Assembly: GCA_946403965.1 (NCBI GenBank) | Contig: CAMJBT010000018.1 | Location: 1-51,060, forward strand | From: an uncultured Pseudobutyrivibrio sp. | Lineage (GTDB): Bacteria > Bacillota > Clostridia > Lachnospirales > Lachnospiraceae | Direction of reading: 5' to 3' | DNA length: 51,060 nucleotides | Part shown: piece after piece, positions 40,418 through 49,469 of the stretch | How positions within the stretch are numbered: the stretch's first letter is position 1 | Layout of the letters: every line of letters begins with the position of its first letter | Translations under genes and position numbers: made by a program | The notes under the pieces: model-generated | The model's input: only the letters and a program-made list of their open reading frames with translations | What the model was told of the DNA's origin: nothing | Database searches by the model: none

Positions 40418-43201
40418 ATGGGAATCGGACCAGATAACTTAGGTGATTTTTATCCTGATTGGGTAAACGATTTAAAGGATGAGGACTTACGCCCAGAAAT
40501 TTTGAGACTGGGAAAGGTTATAACAGATAGGGCTAAAATCAAATTGGGCCTTCAGAAAATAACAAAATATGATCCAGAATACTGGGCTGTTGCTAATCTT
40601 GCACCTACAAAGGAAATTGCAGAGCTTGCACTTTCTATGGGTGGCATTAGAAAGCCAAAGACATTCAAGCAGCTTCTTGAAATTACAGGTCTTGATGAAA
40701 AGACTCTTGAGGAACGTCTTGAAAAAGCTAGCTGGACAGGCCTTTTGGAGTGGAACTATGAAAATGAAGCACACGAGAAGCAGTGGGTTCTTCCTATGTT
40801 TGTACCTGGTTCAGCAGAGTTCTCAAACATGAATCAGGATTTCCTAAAGGAACATCCTGAGATGGGACGTTTCTTTGAGCGTATGAGTCGACTTCCACTT
40901 GAGGGACTTACACACATGGTACCACCAGGAGGTGCTGGTATTGGTATGCATGTTATTCCTGTAGAAGAAGCTATCGGAATGGAACAGCAGGCTATAAATC
41001 TTGAAAAGATATCATACTGGTTGGATAAATATGAAGGAAAGTATGCAAAGTCGCCTTGTTCGTGTCGTCTTTCAAGACAGACTTACGATGAGGGTTGCGC
41101 TGACGATCCAGAGGGTTGGTGTATCGCAGTTGGTGATATGGCAGACTACGTTGTTGAGACAAACAAGGGTGGTGTTTACATCACTAAGGAAGAGGCTCTT
41201 GAGATTTTCAAGCAGGCTGAGGACAACGGCTTCGTTCACCAGATCACAAATATCGATGGGGAGAACAAGATTTTCGCTATCTGTAACTGTAATGTAAATG
41301 TATGTTACGCACTTCGTACATCACAGCTTTTCAACACTCCTAACATGTCACGTTCAGCTTATGTAGCTCACGTTACAGCTGAGGACTGTGTTGCTTGTGG
41401 TAAGTGTGTTGAGAACTGTCCAGCAGGTGCTGTTAAGCTTGGTCAGAAGCTTTGCACAGCTGATGGTAAGCAGGTTGAGTATCCAAAGCAGGTACTTCCT
41501 ACAGAGCGTAAGTGGTCTACTGATGAGTGGAACGACAACTATCGTGACACAAACAGAATCAACTGCTATGACACAGGTACAGCTCCATGTAAGACAGCTT
41601 GTCCAGCGCATATAGCAATTCAGGGTTACCTTCGAATGGCAGCACAGGGTCGTTACAAAGAAGCGCTTGCACTTATCAAGCAGGACAATCCACTTCCAGC
41701 TATCTGCGGTCGTGTATGTAATAGACGTTGCGAGGCTGCTTGTACAAGAGGAACAGTTGATGAAGCTATCGCAATCGATGAGGTTAAGCGTTTCTTAGCG
41801 GAGATGGATCTCAAGGCTGAGACACGTTACATCCCTAAGAAGATTGTTCCTTCACAGAAGGGTGAGTTCACAGAGAAGGTTGCTATCGTTGGTGCAGGTC
41901 CTGCAGGTCTTTCATGTGCTTACTACTTAGCACTTAAGGGCTACAAGCCTACAATCTTCGAGAAGAGCAACTATCCAGGTGGTATGCTTCGTTATGGTAT
42001 TCCATCATTTGTACTTGAAAACAACGTTATCGATGCAGAAATTGAAATCATCAAGGAGCTTGGTGTTGAAATTAAGTGCGGAGTTGAGGTAGGTAAAGAT
42101 ATTACACTTGACGAGTTACGTAGCCAAGGTTACAAGGCATTCTACGTAGCAATCGGATGCCAAGGTGGTAACCTTCCAAATGTACCAGGTGACAAGGCTA
42201 TCGGCACAGCTACAGCTGTTGATTTCCTTCACGAGTGCTCAGAGAACGAAGCATACGATATCAAGGGAGACCTTGTTGTTATCGGTGGTGGTAATGTTGC
42301 TATCGACGTTGCTCGTTCTGCAAGTCGTGTTGGTAATGAAAAGGTTTCTATGTTCTGTCTTGAGAGCAGAGACATCATGCCAGCTTCTCCAGAGGAAATC
42401 GAAATCGTAGAGGCTGAAGGTGTTGAGCTTAACTGTGGTTGGGGTCCTAAGGAAGTACTTGTTGATGAGGCAGGCGCTGTAAAGGGTATCGTTCTTAAGA
42501 AGTGTACACGTGTTAAGGACGAAACAGGACGTTTCAATCCACAGTATGATGAGAATGATACAATCACTGTAGAGTGTAAGCACGTTATCTTCTCAGTAGG
42601 ACAGCGTAGCGTATACGGAGATCTCTTCAAGGGTTCTAAGGTTGTTATCGACAGAGGCCCTAAGGCTGATGCTCTTACATACCAGACAGACGAGCCAGAT
42701 ATCTTCGTTGGTGGTGATATGTACACAGGCCCACGTTTTGCTATCGATGCTATCGCAGCAGGTCGAGAGGGTGCTATTTCAATTCACCGTTTCGTACAGC
42801 CACACAGCTCACTTACAATCGGACGTAACCGCCGTGACTTCATCGAGCTTGACAAGGAGAACCTTGCAATCGGTGATTATGATCACAGCCCACGTCAGAT
42901 TCCAGGCGTATCTAAGACTACAGCCACTGGAGAGCTTACATTCCGCGACAAGACAGTAGAGCTTACAGAGGAGCAGATAAAGATAGAGACAGCTAGATGT
43001 CTCAAGTGCGGTGCTTCTGTTGTTGATGAAAATAAGTGTATCGGTTGTGGTGTATGTACAACTAAGTGCGAATTTGACGCTATCAAGCTTTACCGTGAGC
43101 ATCCAGAGTGTTCAAAGATGACTCCATCAGAGGATAAGCTTAAATATGTTCTTCCAAACGGATTAAAGCAGCGCATCAAGGTTACTTTCAAGCATAAATA
43201 A
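40418..43201 (+). CDS. 927-residue FAD/NAD(P)-dependent oxidoreductase with multiple Fe-S sites (GltD-like)
   Basis: The domain order is: N-terminal helical region (1-205) of unknown role; a cysteine-rich part (C214, C216, C227, C235 and C289, C291, C296); a ferredoxin [4Fe-4S] motif (C324-C334); the glutamate-synthase-small-subunit Fe-S region (CKTAC 391-395 and CGRVCNRRCEAAC 430-442); FAD site VGAGPAGLSC (491-500); NAD(P) site VIGGGNVAID (621-630); and a C-terminal ferredoxin motif (C861, C864, C874-C884). It probably shuttles electrons between NAD(P)H and ferredoxin. ATG 40418 follows AAGGAGG by 10 bases; an in-frame start at 40367 has none. Codon use is strikingly biased (CGT, AAG, CTT), suggesting very high expression. 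A long hairpin follows. Confidence 0.87.
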   Translation: MGIGPDNLGDFYPDWVNDLKDEDLRPEILRLGKVITDRAKIKLGLQKITKYDPEYWAVANLAPTKEIAELALSMGGIRKPKTFKQLLEITGLDEKTLEERLEKASWTGLLEWNYENEAHEKQWVLPMFVPGSAEFSNMNQDFLKEHPEMGRFFERMSRLPLEGLTHMVPPGGAGIGMHVIPVEEAIGMEQQAINLEKISYWLDKYEGKYAKSPCSCRLSRQTYDEGCADDPEGWCIAVGDMADYVVETNKGGVYITKEEALEIFKQAEDNGFVHQITNIDGENKIFAICNCNVNVCYALRTSQLFNTPNMSRSAYVAHVTAEDCVACGKCVENCPAGAVKLGQKLCTADGKQVEYPKQVLPTERKWSTDEWNDNYRDTNRINCYDTGTAPCKTACPAHIAIQGYLRMAAQGRYKEALALIKQDNPLPAICGRVCNRRCEAACTRGTVDEAIAIDEVKRFLAEMDLKAETRYIPKKIVPSQKGEFTEKVAIVGAGPAGLSCAYYLALKGYKPTIFEKSNYPGGMLRYGIPSFVLENNVIDAEIEIIKELGVEIKCGVEVGKDITLDELRSQGYKAFYVAIGCQGGNLPNVPGDKAIGTATAVDFLHECSENEAYDIKGDLVVIGGGNVAIDVARSASRVGNEKVSMFCLESRDIMPASPEEIEIVEAEGVELNCGWGPKEVLVDEAGAVKGIVLKKCTRVKDETGRFNPQYDENDTITVECKHVIFSVGQRSVYGDLFKGSKVVIDRGPKADALTYQTDEPDIFVGGDMYTGPRFAIDAIAAGREGAISIHRFVQPHSSLTIGRNRRDFIELDKENLAIGDYDHSPRQIPGVSKTTATGELTFRDKTVELTEEQIKIETARCLKCGASVVDENKCIGCGVCTTKCEFDAIKLYREHPECSKMTPSEDKLKYVLPNGLKQRIKVTFKHK

Positions 43202-43222
43202 TAAAAAATATAGGTTGAGAAT

Positions 43223-43314
43223 GCCTTGGGTTACACTCTTAAGCCTGAATAATTGCCTATGTCGACTAACACGTCTCATTTGGCAATACTCAGAGCTTGA
43301 TAGTTACCCAAGGC
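43223..43314. repeat. Long imperfect hairpin (92 nt)
   Basis: GCCTTGGGT (43223-43231) and ACCCAAGGC (43306-43314) are perfectly complementary, and the arms stay mostly complementary inwards (CTGA/TCAG, ATTGCC/GGCAAT, GAC/GTC), leaving a short centre. A T-rich CTTTCTTATT follows. TCAGAGCTTGAT occurs at 43290-43301 and again at 43335-43346. It could be an elaborate terminator of the oxidoreductase gene or a mobile palindromic repeat. Confidence 0.6.
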
Positions 43315-43405
43315 TTTCTTATTCATATTATTTATCAGAGCTTGATGTCTACAGGATTGCCGTTTTGTGGTATTATATAAGCAATCCTTATACGCACGGA
43401 GGAAC

Positions 43406-44410
43406 ATGATGAGAAATATTTACTTATTTGCAAACGGTTTTGGGGAGACCATTCGCACACTTATAATTGCTTATTTAATACTTACATTAGTATTTACAGT
43501 TTATTCTATTATGCGAATGTATTATATTGAGCATAAATCAAACAATGTTAAAGCAGGTAGAGTTCGTGTAAAAGAGTTACAGGTCAACGGAAGATTCGTG
43601 CAGATTCCAGTTCATTCCATGGAAGAGATGGCAGAGGATAAACATAAGCGGGATGTGAAATTGATGTTTTTCCCAGCTGACAAGCCTAAGAATAAGAAAT
43701 TTGTAATGGTTCTTCCAGGCGGGGGATATGCACATCTTTGCACAAAGCAGGAAGGCTATCCTGTTGCAGCAGCTTTAAACGAGAGGGGAATCAACGCCTT
43801 TGTTCTTGAATACAGTACGGGTAGAGATTGCGAGCCATTTTCACCTATGACTGACCTTGGTACAGCTCTTAGATTAATTAGGGATAATGCTGATAAATAC
43901 AATGTTGAAATAGATGGCTATGCCATTATGGGATTTTCAGCCGGTGGCAATTTAGCAGGAATATTTGCAAGCCATAAAAAAGGATATTCTGATTATCAGT
44001 TACCAAAGCCAGGGGCTATCATTCTAGGATATCCTTGGACTTGCGTAAACGATTGGCTACATCATCCTTATTGGAACATCTGGATTGGTTTATTAGGGAT
44101 CTGGCTTAGCAATAGAGGAAGCTTCTATATGTTTGGTTTGCGTCAAATTAGAAAAGGACGCACCATGCTAGATGTTCAAAAATATATATCTGATGACTAT
44201 CCACCAACATTTATGTACTCAGGTTCTTGGGATGTTTTGGTCCCTGCAAGTCGCCACGCAGATGTATTTGATGCAGCTCTCAATGCCCATGGAGTTAATC
44301 ATATATATGAAAAATATTTTGGTGTACCTCATGGCATCGGTCTTGGTATCCACACCAAGGCAGAAGGCTGGCTTGATAGAGCTGTAGAGTTTTGGGATCA
44401 ACATAAATAG
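43406..44410 (+). CDS. Membrane-anchored alpha/beta hydrolase (BD-FAE/acetyl-esterase-like)
   Basis: A 334-residue hydrolase with an N-terminal membrane helix (about 14-34). The oxyanion region is PGGGYAHL (in place of HGGG) and the nucleophile elbow GFSAGGNLAG carries the catalytic Ser; the acid is probably in SGSWDVLVP and the His in GVPHGIGLG, all in order. The fold resembles the acetyl-esterase/BD-FAE group that act on plant carbohydrate esters. The substrate is unknown. GGAGG (43398-43402) precedes ATG 43406 by 3 and an adjacent ATG 43409 by 6 bases; the latter may be the true start. A start at 43367 would lie in the promoter region. The terminator at 44411 follows. Confidence 0.82.
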   Translation: MMRNIYLFANGFGETIRTLIIAYLILTLVFTVYSIMRMYYIEHKSNNVKAGRVRVKELQVNGRFVQIPVHSMEEMAEDKHKRDVKLMFFPADKPKNKKFVMVLPGGGYAHLCTKQEGYPVAAALNERGINAFVLEYSTGRDCEPFSPMTDLGTALRLIRDNADKYNVEIDGYAIMGFSAGGNLAGIFASHKKGYSDYQLPKPGAIILGYPWTCVNDWLHHPYWNIWIGLLGIWLSNRGSFYMFGLRQIRKGRTMLDVQKYISDDYPPTFMYSGSWDVLVPASRHADVFDAALNAHGVNHIYEKYFGVPHGIGLGIHTKAEGWLDRAVEFWDQHK

Positions 44411-44452
44411 AAAAAAGGCAGCTACAGATTATGGTTTGTAGCCGCCTTTTTG
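44411..44452. terminator. Bidirectional terminator
   Basis: AAAAAAGGCAGCTACA pairs with TGTAGCCGCCTTTTT (one mismatch) across 44411-44452, with A and T tracts on the two sides; it fits both the hydrolase and the convergent kinase-like gene. Confidence 0.82.
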
Positions 44453-44468
44453 ATTTTATTATTATTTA

Positions 44469-45071
44469 TTATTCTGGAAATGTTTCTGCTAGAGCGCAAA
44501 TTGTTTTAACACAGGTCTCTTCCCCAAGAGAACCACTATCTAAGATAACATCATATTCTCTGAAGTCACCCCAGGTTTTGTCTGTGTAGTATTTGTAGTA
44601 GGTTTTACGTTGTTTGTCTTTCTTGGCTAGACGTTTTTCTATGCTGACATTTTCGATGTTCTCATATCTTTCAATAACACGTTTTTTTCTATGTTCCATG
44701 TCTGCGTGAATCATAACGTTCATGCAACGAATTCCTTCTTTTCGGAGAATGTAATCGGCACATCGACCTACAATCACGCAAGGTCCTTTGCTTGCACAAT
44801 CAAGGATAACTTTTTTCTGTGCTATAAAGATTTCATCCTGAGGACTTTGGAAATACATAGTTCCTGCCGCGGAAATATCGAACCACATGGCTGTGGAAGA
44901 AGTATATTCACCTTGAGTTTCTATAAGCTCTTTTGCATAGCCACTTTCAACGGCTACACGATTGACAATTTCTCCATCATAAAAAGGAATATTTAATTTC
45001 TTTGCAACAGCTTCTCCAATGCTATGACCACCGCTGCCAAATTCTCTTGAAATTGTAATTACTGGATACAT
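44469..45071 (-). CDS. Cytidylate-kinase-like family protein
   Basis: A 200-residue P-loop protein of the cytidylate_kin2 family, related to CMP kinase but of unproven substrate. The nucleotide-binding start ITISREFGSGGHSIGEAVAKK (about 5-25, written here in full only up to the loop) and the VIVGRCADYIL segment (about 99-109) are characteristic. The ATG at 45071 is favoured over the one at 45092 because GGAGGG (45079-45084) is 7 bases upstream. It is monocistronic and convergent with the hydrolase gene. True CMP kinases are longer and have an LID/insert that I do not see. Confidence 0.8.
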   Translation of the reverse strand: MYPVITISREFGSGGHSIGEAVAKKLNIPFYDGEIVNRVAVESGYAKELIETQGEYTSSTAMWFDISAAGTMYFQSPQDEIFIAQKKVILDCASKGPCVIVGRCADYILRKEGIRCMNVMIHADMEHRKKRVIERYENIENVSIEKRLAKKDKQRKTYYKYYTDKTWGDFREYDVILDSGSLGEETCVKTICALAETFPE

Positions 45072-45179
45072 AGTGGTTCCCTCCAAATTCATTGTTACTC
45101 TAAGAGTTTCTCCTGGATAATTCAGGTTCTAGTGAATGAAATACTTTTATGTCTATCACTAGAAGTTTATACATTTATT

Positions 45180-45845
45180 TTAAAAGTTTTCCGATAAAAA
45201 GTCAAAGAGAAGGGAATTTGTCTGATTATTGATTTTTGCCACATATTCAAGAGTTTCACCGCTATCCCCGCAGATATCAACTCCAAGTATTTTATGGTTT
45301 TTAAAAAGTATTTTTAAATCTTCTAATAGCTCATCTATAGTCATATTACCTTGATCCCAATCAGTTACTGCAAATTCAGTTGAAAGGACATCCTTGTCTA
45401 TTGAAATGTAAAGCGGTAAATCTTTAGGAATCTCGGAGAGAGGTATTTCTTCTCCAACGCCGTAGGTGTATACATTTTTTAAATGGGGAAGGGACTTGGT
45501 TGCCTCTAGTACCCAACCACCACAGGAAGTGATGGCACCAAAACTAGGAGGTTGATTATCAGGATGATGATCAAAAAGAATTAGATTGAAATCCTCGTCT
45601 AGTTTTTCCAACCATAGGAGACTCAGATAATGATAGTTGCCGGAATCAATAAAGTGAATTCCTTTTGCAGGAAATTCGTATATACGTTTTTTGATTTCTT
45701 CCTTTGCCAAATCATCTAGATAGCAACGGGTGCCTTGGATATCTCTAAAGTCGGTAATAGTGATAGTTTCTTTTTTATATAGTTCGTTATTGTAGAATGA
45801 CTGATGCTGGTAGGCATCAGTCATTTTCATAATCATTGTATTCAT
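45180..45845 (-). CDS. Ureohydrolase (arginase/agmatinase) superfamily protein
   Basis: A 221-residue manganese-type ureohydrolase fold protein, shorter than the usual 290-320. The six metal ligands are identifiable: His72 (GNYHYLS), Asp92, His94, Asp96 (FDHHPD), Asp150 and Asp152 (SIDKDVLS). The reaction might be hydrolysis of arginine, agmatine, formiminoglutamate or another guanidino compound, which the divergent pocket does not reveal. ATG 45845 is 1 base after the trkH stop, so it is likely translationally coupled; a perfect 11-bp hairpin (45797-45824) lies in its first codons. An earlier in-frame start at 45956 would overlap trkH by over 100 bases. ATG 45824 is another option. Confidence 0.8.
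   Translation of the reverse strand: MNTMIMKMTDAYQHQSFYNNELYKKETITITDFRDIQGTRCYLDDLAKEEIKKRIYEFPAKGIHFIDSGNYHYLSLLWLEKLDEDFNLILFDHHPDNQPPSFGAITSCGGWVLEATKSLPHLKNVYTYGVGEEIPLSEIPKDLPLYISIDKDVLSTEFAVTDWDQGNMTIDELLEDLKILFKNHKILGVDICGDSGETLEYVAKINNQTNSLLFDFLSENF
45797..45824 (-). promoter_or_regulatory. Perfect 11-bp stem-loop at the start of the ureohydrolase gene
   Basis: ATGACTGATGC and its complement GCATCAGTCAT, separated by six bases, form a strong stem in the mRNA about 20 bases after the start codon. No T run follows, so it is not a terminator. It could slow translation or mark the border between trkH and this gene. Confidence 0.45.
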
Positions 45846-45846
45846 A

Positions 45847-47346
45847 TTAATCTTTAAAAATCTTTCCAGCGTGCTCAAGATTTGCAGTTCTACGTTTCGT
45901 AAATAAATCAGTCCAAATGGTTGGATGGAAGAGCATGAGAATTGGGAACAATTCAAGTCGTCCAGCTAGCATATCAAAAATAAGAACAATTTTTGATATG
46001 TCTGTAAAGAATGCAAAATTCTGTGTAGGACCTACAAGGCTCATACCAGGTCCAATGTTACTGAGACAAGCTATGATAGCGGTAAATACCGTAGAAAAAT
46101 CAAGGTTTTCGAAGGAAAGTATAAAAGCACTAACGAAAAATACTAGCATAAATGTTCCGAAGAAAACGTTGTTTGAACGGACAGTATCATGAGTAACAGG
46201 TTTTCCGTCCATGAGAGTCTTGCGGACGCTTCGTGGATGAATATAGCTTATGAGCTCCTTGTGAACGGCTTTTCCCATTAGCACAAAACGGGAAACCTTA
46301 ATACCACCACCAGTGGAACCGGCACATGCTCCAATAAACATTAGAATAACAAGTACGCATCGGCTAGTCTGTGGCCATACTGCAAAATCTGCAGTAGAGA
46401 AACCTGTAGAAGACTGAATGGATGTAACCTGAAATGCGGCCTTGGTCAAAGCATCAAATAGGCCTGCGCTGCAGCTTAAGGTATTTAATGTGATAATACC
46501 AATTGAGACAGCAGTGAGAAATGCATACATTCTAACTTCTTCCATACGAAAAGCGTCTCTCGCGTGGTGAAACAAAACATAGTAGTAGAAGTTGAAGTTT
46601 ACACCAAATACAAACATAAAAATCGCTACTATCCACTGACAAGCAACATTAAATCCACCAATACTACTTGAATAAATACCGAAGCCTCCAGTACCTGCAG
46701 TGGCAAGACCTGTGTTTATGGCTTCGAATGGGGACATACCAGCAATCAAAAGTAGTATGATTTCTAAAGCACAAAGACCAAGGTAAATTAGGTAAAGCAT
46801 CTGAGCTGTATTTTTCAGTTTTGGAACAAGCTTTCCTACCGATGGTCCTGGAGATTCAGCTTTCATTAGATTAAATTGTGAGCCTTCCCCACCTGCAAGT
46901 GGAATGATGGTAAGAAGGAATACTAATACACCCATACCACCAATAAGATGAGTAAAGCTTCGCCAGAATAGTGATGCGTGGCTGAGTGCCTCTACATCAG
47001 GTAAGATTGAAGCTCCTGTGGTAGTGAATCCTGATGCAGTCTCAAATACAGCATCTATAAAATGGGGAATTTCATCAGTGAGCCAAAGTGGAATGGCTCC
47101 AATAACTGAAAGAATAACCCAAGCAGCTCCTGTACAGAAGAAACCTTCCTTTAAATAAAAGCTAAATTTTTTTGGTTTAAAATAACTGTTTATTACTCCA
47201 ATTACTAGGCATGGGAATGCAACGAGTGCATATTCCATCCAAACATTTTCGTGATATATAAAAGCCACAAAAATAGGGAGCATTAAAAATAATCCTAAAA
47301 ATCCTACAACATATAATAGGATAAAACGAATGACCGAATTATTCAT
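45847..47346 (-). CDS. trkH: Trk-type potassium uptake membrane subunit TrkH
   Basis: A 499-residue channel-like K+ transporter with four M1-P-M2 repeats. Selectivity-filter-like glycine loops are visible in TTTGAS (about 109-114), TAGTGGFGIYSS (about 216-227), SIQSSTGFSTAD (about 311-322) and SNIGPGMS (about 432-439). It works with the TrkA regulator encoded immediately upstream (6-base gap). The length is normal. The last codons abut the ureohydrolase gene. Confidence 0.92.
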   Translation of the reverse strand: MNNSVIRFILLYVVGFLGLFLMLPIFVAFIYHENVWMEYALVAFPCLVIGVINSYFKPKKFSFYLKEGFFCTGAAWVILSVIGAIPLWLTDEIPHFIDAVFETASGFTTTGASILPDVEALSHASLFWRSFTHLIGGMGVLVFLLTIIPLAGGEGSQFNLMKAESPGPSVGKLVPKLKNTAQMLYLIYLGLCALEIILLLIAGMSPFEAINTGLATAGTGGFGIYSSSIGGFNVACQWIVAIFMFVFGVNFNFYYYVLFHHARDAFRMEEVRMYAFLTAVSIGIITLNTLSCSAGLFDALTKAAFQVTSIQSSTGFSTADFAVWPQTSRCVLVILMFIGACAGSTGGGIKVSRFVLMGKAVHKELISYIHPRSVRKTLMDGKPVTHDTVRSNNVFFGTFMLVFFVSAFILSFENLDFSTVFTAIIACLSNIGPGMSLVGPTQNFAFFTDISKIVLIFDMLAGRLELFPILMLFHPTIWTDLFTKRRTANLEHAGKIFKD

Positions 47347-47352
47347 GTCCTA

Positions 47353-48741
47353 TTACCTCAATGTATCTAAAATAGTTGCAAAACCAGTGTGTGTAGTGAC
47401 AACCATGATGGTATCTCCCACTTCGATAGTGTCTGAACCACTAGGGATGATGATAGTACCATTACGATTGATAAAAGCAATAAGAACATTGTCTTTAAAC
47501 TGTAAAACAGAAAATGGAACACCAGTTGCCTTTGATTTTTCAGTGATGTTAAATTCGATAGCCTCCACTCTCTGGTCAAAAATATGGTAAAGGGTAAGGA
47601 TATCATCTCCGTCACCTGATGCACTCTTGGCACGCACATATGCAATAATTGATTCTGCGGTGATATGGCGTGGATAAATAACAGAACCAAGATTTAATTG
47701 TGAAAGCACATTGTCAAAGTTGATACGATTTACCTTTGTAATAACCTTTGCATTGCTGACTTGGTTTGCATAAAGGGTGAGGAAGATGTTTTCTTCATCG
47801 ATACCTGTAAGTGGAACAAAGCTTTCAACATATTCAATGCCTTCTTCGCGAAGTAGTGATTCATCGCTACCATCACCGTTGATAACAGTTGCCTTTGGAA
47901 GGGCTACAGAAAGCTCTTCGCAGCGTTCTTTGTTACGCTCAATAATTCTGACATTGATACGAGCTTGAAGAAGAAGCTTTGCCAGATAATACGATGCTTT
48001 TCCACCGCCTACAATCAAACAATCTTTGACCTGACGGGTTTTGAATCCAATTTCATTTAAGAATGTTCGGGCGAATCTTCTTGCACCAACTGCACAAACG
48101 ATGTCATTGGATTTAAGTATAAAATCACCAGTAGGGATAACAACTTCATTGTCACGCTTTACAGCTGTAATAAGTACTTTACTCGAAATGGTAGAAGTTA
48201 AATCCTTTATTGTGAGACCATCTAATACATTGCCCTTTTCAATTTTAAATTCAACCATTTCAGCCTGTCCATGGGCAAATGAGGAAACCTCAAGAGTCGA
48301 TGGAAGGGAGAGAATAGATGAAATTTCTCTGGCAGCCTCCAACTCTGGATTGATGATCATTACCAAGCCAAGCTTTTCCTGAAGATATGAAATTTCTTTT
48401 GAATAGTCTGGGTTTCTAACTCGAGCGATAGAAGCACAATCTCCGACCTGCTTTGCAATGGTGCAGCAGAGTAGATTAAGCTCATCTGAGTTTGTGACGG
48501 CAATAATGAGATCAGCGTCTTTGATGCCAGCCTCAACCTGTGTGCTATAGCTGGCTCCGTTTCCCTGAATACCCATTATATCGTATAGATTTGTTAAATT
48601 ATCAATTCTTTCTTGTTTCTGGTCGATGACAACAATATCATGTCCTTCTTTTGAAAGTCTATCAACAAGGGTGCGGCCAACCTTGCCACAACCAACGATT
48701 ATTATTTTTAGTCCTCTTTTTTGGGACGAGCTAAATATCAT
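47353..48741 (-). CDS. trkA: Trk potassium transport regulator TrkA
   Basis: A 462-residue cytoplasmic regulator with two RCK_N NAD-binding Rossmann domains (KIIIVGCGKVGRTL near residue 12 and CLIVGGGKASYYLAKLL near residue 230), each followed by an RCK_C domain. It gates TrkH by binding nucleotide. ATG at 48741 is chosen because GGAGG (48750-48754) is 8 bases upstream; the longer TTG start at 48756 has no upstream site and would put GGAG inside the reading frame. Gene order trkA-trkH is typical in Firmicutes. Confidence 0.92.
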   Translation of the reverse strand: MIFSSSQKRGLKIIIVGCGKVGRTLVDRLSKEGHDIVVIDQKQERIDNLTNLYDIMGIQGNGASYSTQVEAGIKDADLIIAVTNSDELNLLCCTIAKQVGDCASIARVRNPDYSKEISYLQEKLGLVMIINPELEAAREISSILSLPSTLEVSSFAHGQAEMVEFKIEKGNVLDGLTIKDLTSTISSKVLITAVKRDNEVVIPTGDFILKSNDIVCAVGARRFARTFLNEIGFKTRQVKDCLIVGGGKASYYLAKLLLQARINVRIIERNKERCEELSVALPKATVINGDGSDESLLREEGIEYVESFVPLTGIDEENIFLTLYANQVSNAKVITKVNRINFDNVLSQLNLGSVIYPRHITAESIIAYVRAKSASGDGDDILTLYHIFDQRVEAIEFNITEKSKATGVPFSVLQFKDNVLIAFINRNGTIIIPSGSDTIEVGDTIMVVTTHTGFATILDTLR

Positions 48742-48822
48742 TACTTTTGCCTCCAAAAAAATATTAGGAGATTAGACAATCTCCCTTATGATAATTTAAT
48801 CCATATATGGCAAAAGTGCAAG

Positions 48823-49323
48823 TTAAATCCTTACGTCCACTCTACGTGTTATACGTTTGGCAGAGTCATAAAGATCTTCCAAATACTTAGAATTTTTATC
48901 AAAAAATTCGGAGAATCGTTCGGATTTGTAGGTCGTTGACGCAGATTCATAAAGTGACATACTGCCATCCTTCTGGACAGTGATACCAATCTGCCTTAGT
49001 TTTGAAGCATATTCAGTATTTAGATTTTTGATTTTATTAGCTGCATTTCTAACTGAAGTATCATTTTTACCATATTTAGTTGCAGAACTTAGAGTATTAT
49101 TTACAGCATCAGTAAAGGCCTTTAGCTTTTCCTGATTTTGGTCATCGCTGCCATCAGTGAATTTATAATCCTGAAGCTTTTTGATTGCATTACGAAGTGC
49201 ACTTGCATCGGCCATAGATAGAGTACCTGTTGGAGCATCCTTTCGAGCTGAGCCTTTTGCAAATGAAGCATACTTTCCATAATATATTCTTAAGCTTAGA
49301 GAGTTGTTTATACTAATGCTCAT
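48823..49323 (-). CDS. Small protein with FliD-like C-terminal motif
   Basis: A 166-residue cytoplasmic or exported protein without a signal peptide. The segment LRQIGITVQKDGSMSLYES near residues 112-130 resembles the conserved GIT-x-DGxLSLD repeat of the flagellar filament cap FliD, and the N-terminal MADASALRNAIKKL could be a helix. This similarity is from visual recognition only. It may be a flagellin/hook-associated-like secreted protein or an unrelated small protein. ATG 49323 with GGGAT upstream is preferred over TTG 49335. It is divergent from guaA. Confidence 0.65.
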   Translation of the reverse strand: MSISINNSLSLRIYYGKYASFAKGSARKDAPTGTLSMADASALRNAIKKLQDYKFTDGSDDQNQEKLKAFTDAVNNTLSSATKYGKNDTSVRNAANKIKNLNTEYASKLRQIGITVQKDGSMSLYESASTTYKSERFSEFFDKNSKYLEDLYDSAKRITRRVDVRI

Positions 49324-49399
49324 AATCAATCCCAATCCATTTTTGATAGTTTCCTATATAATCTATCGGAAAATAGTTTTAAATTATTAATATTTACTG

Positions 49400-49428
49400 T
49401 TGAAGAAATTCTTAAAAGCACATATACT
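49400..49428 (+). promoter_or_regulatory. guaA promoter
   Basis: TTGAAG (49400-49405) and TATACT (49423-49428) with a 17-base spacer. The leader is only about 35 bases, so no purine riboswitch fits. Confidence 0.6.
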
Positions 49429-49469
49429 AATAGAAATTTAAAGTATCTTTAATATAGAAGGAGCAGCTA

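Noticed and set aside
40487..43102. Several long open frames on both strands inside the oxidoreductase gene
   Set aside because: They arise from its strongly biased codon use; none has a ribosome binding site or recognisable protein.
43215..43409. Open frame across the long hairpin
   Set aside because: It overlaps the palindrome and the following promoter region and encodes no recognisable protein.
49336..49469. Purine riboswitch upstream of guaA
   Set aside because: The leader after the best promoter is only about 35 bases and no conserved aptamer core was seen.
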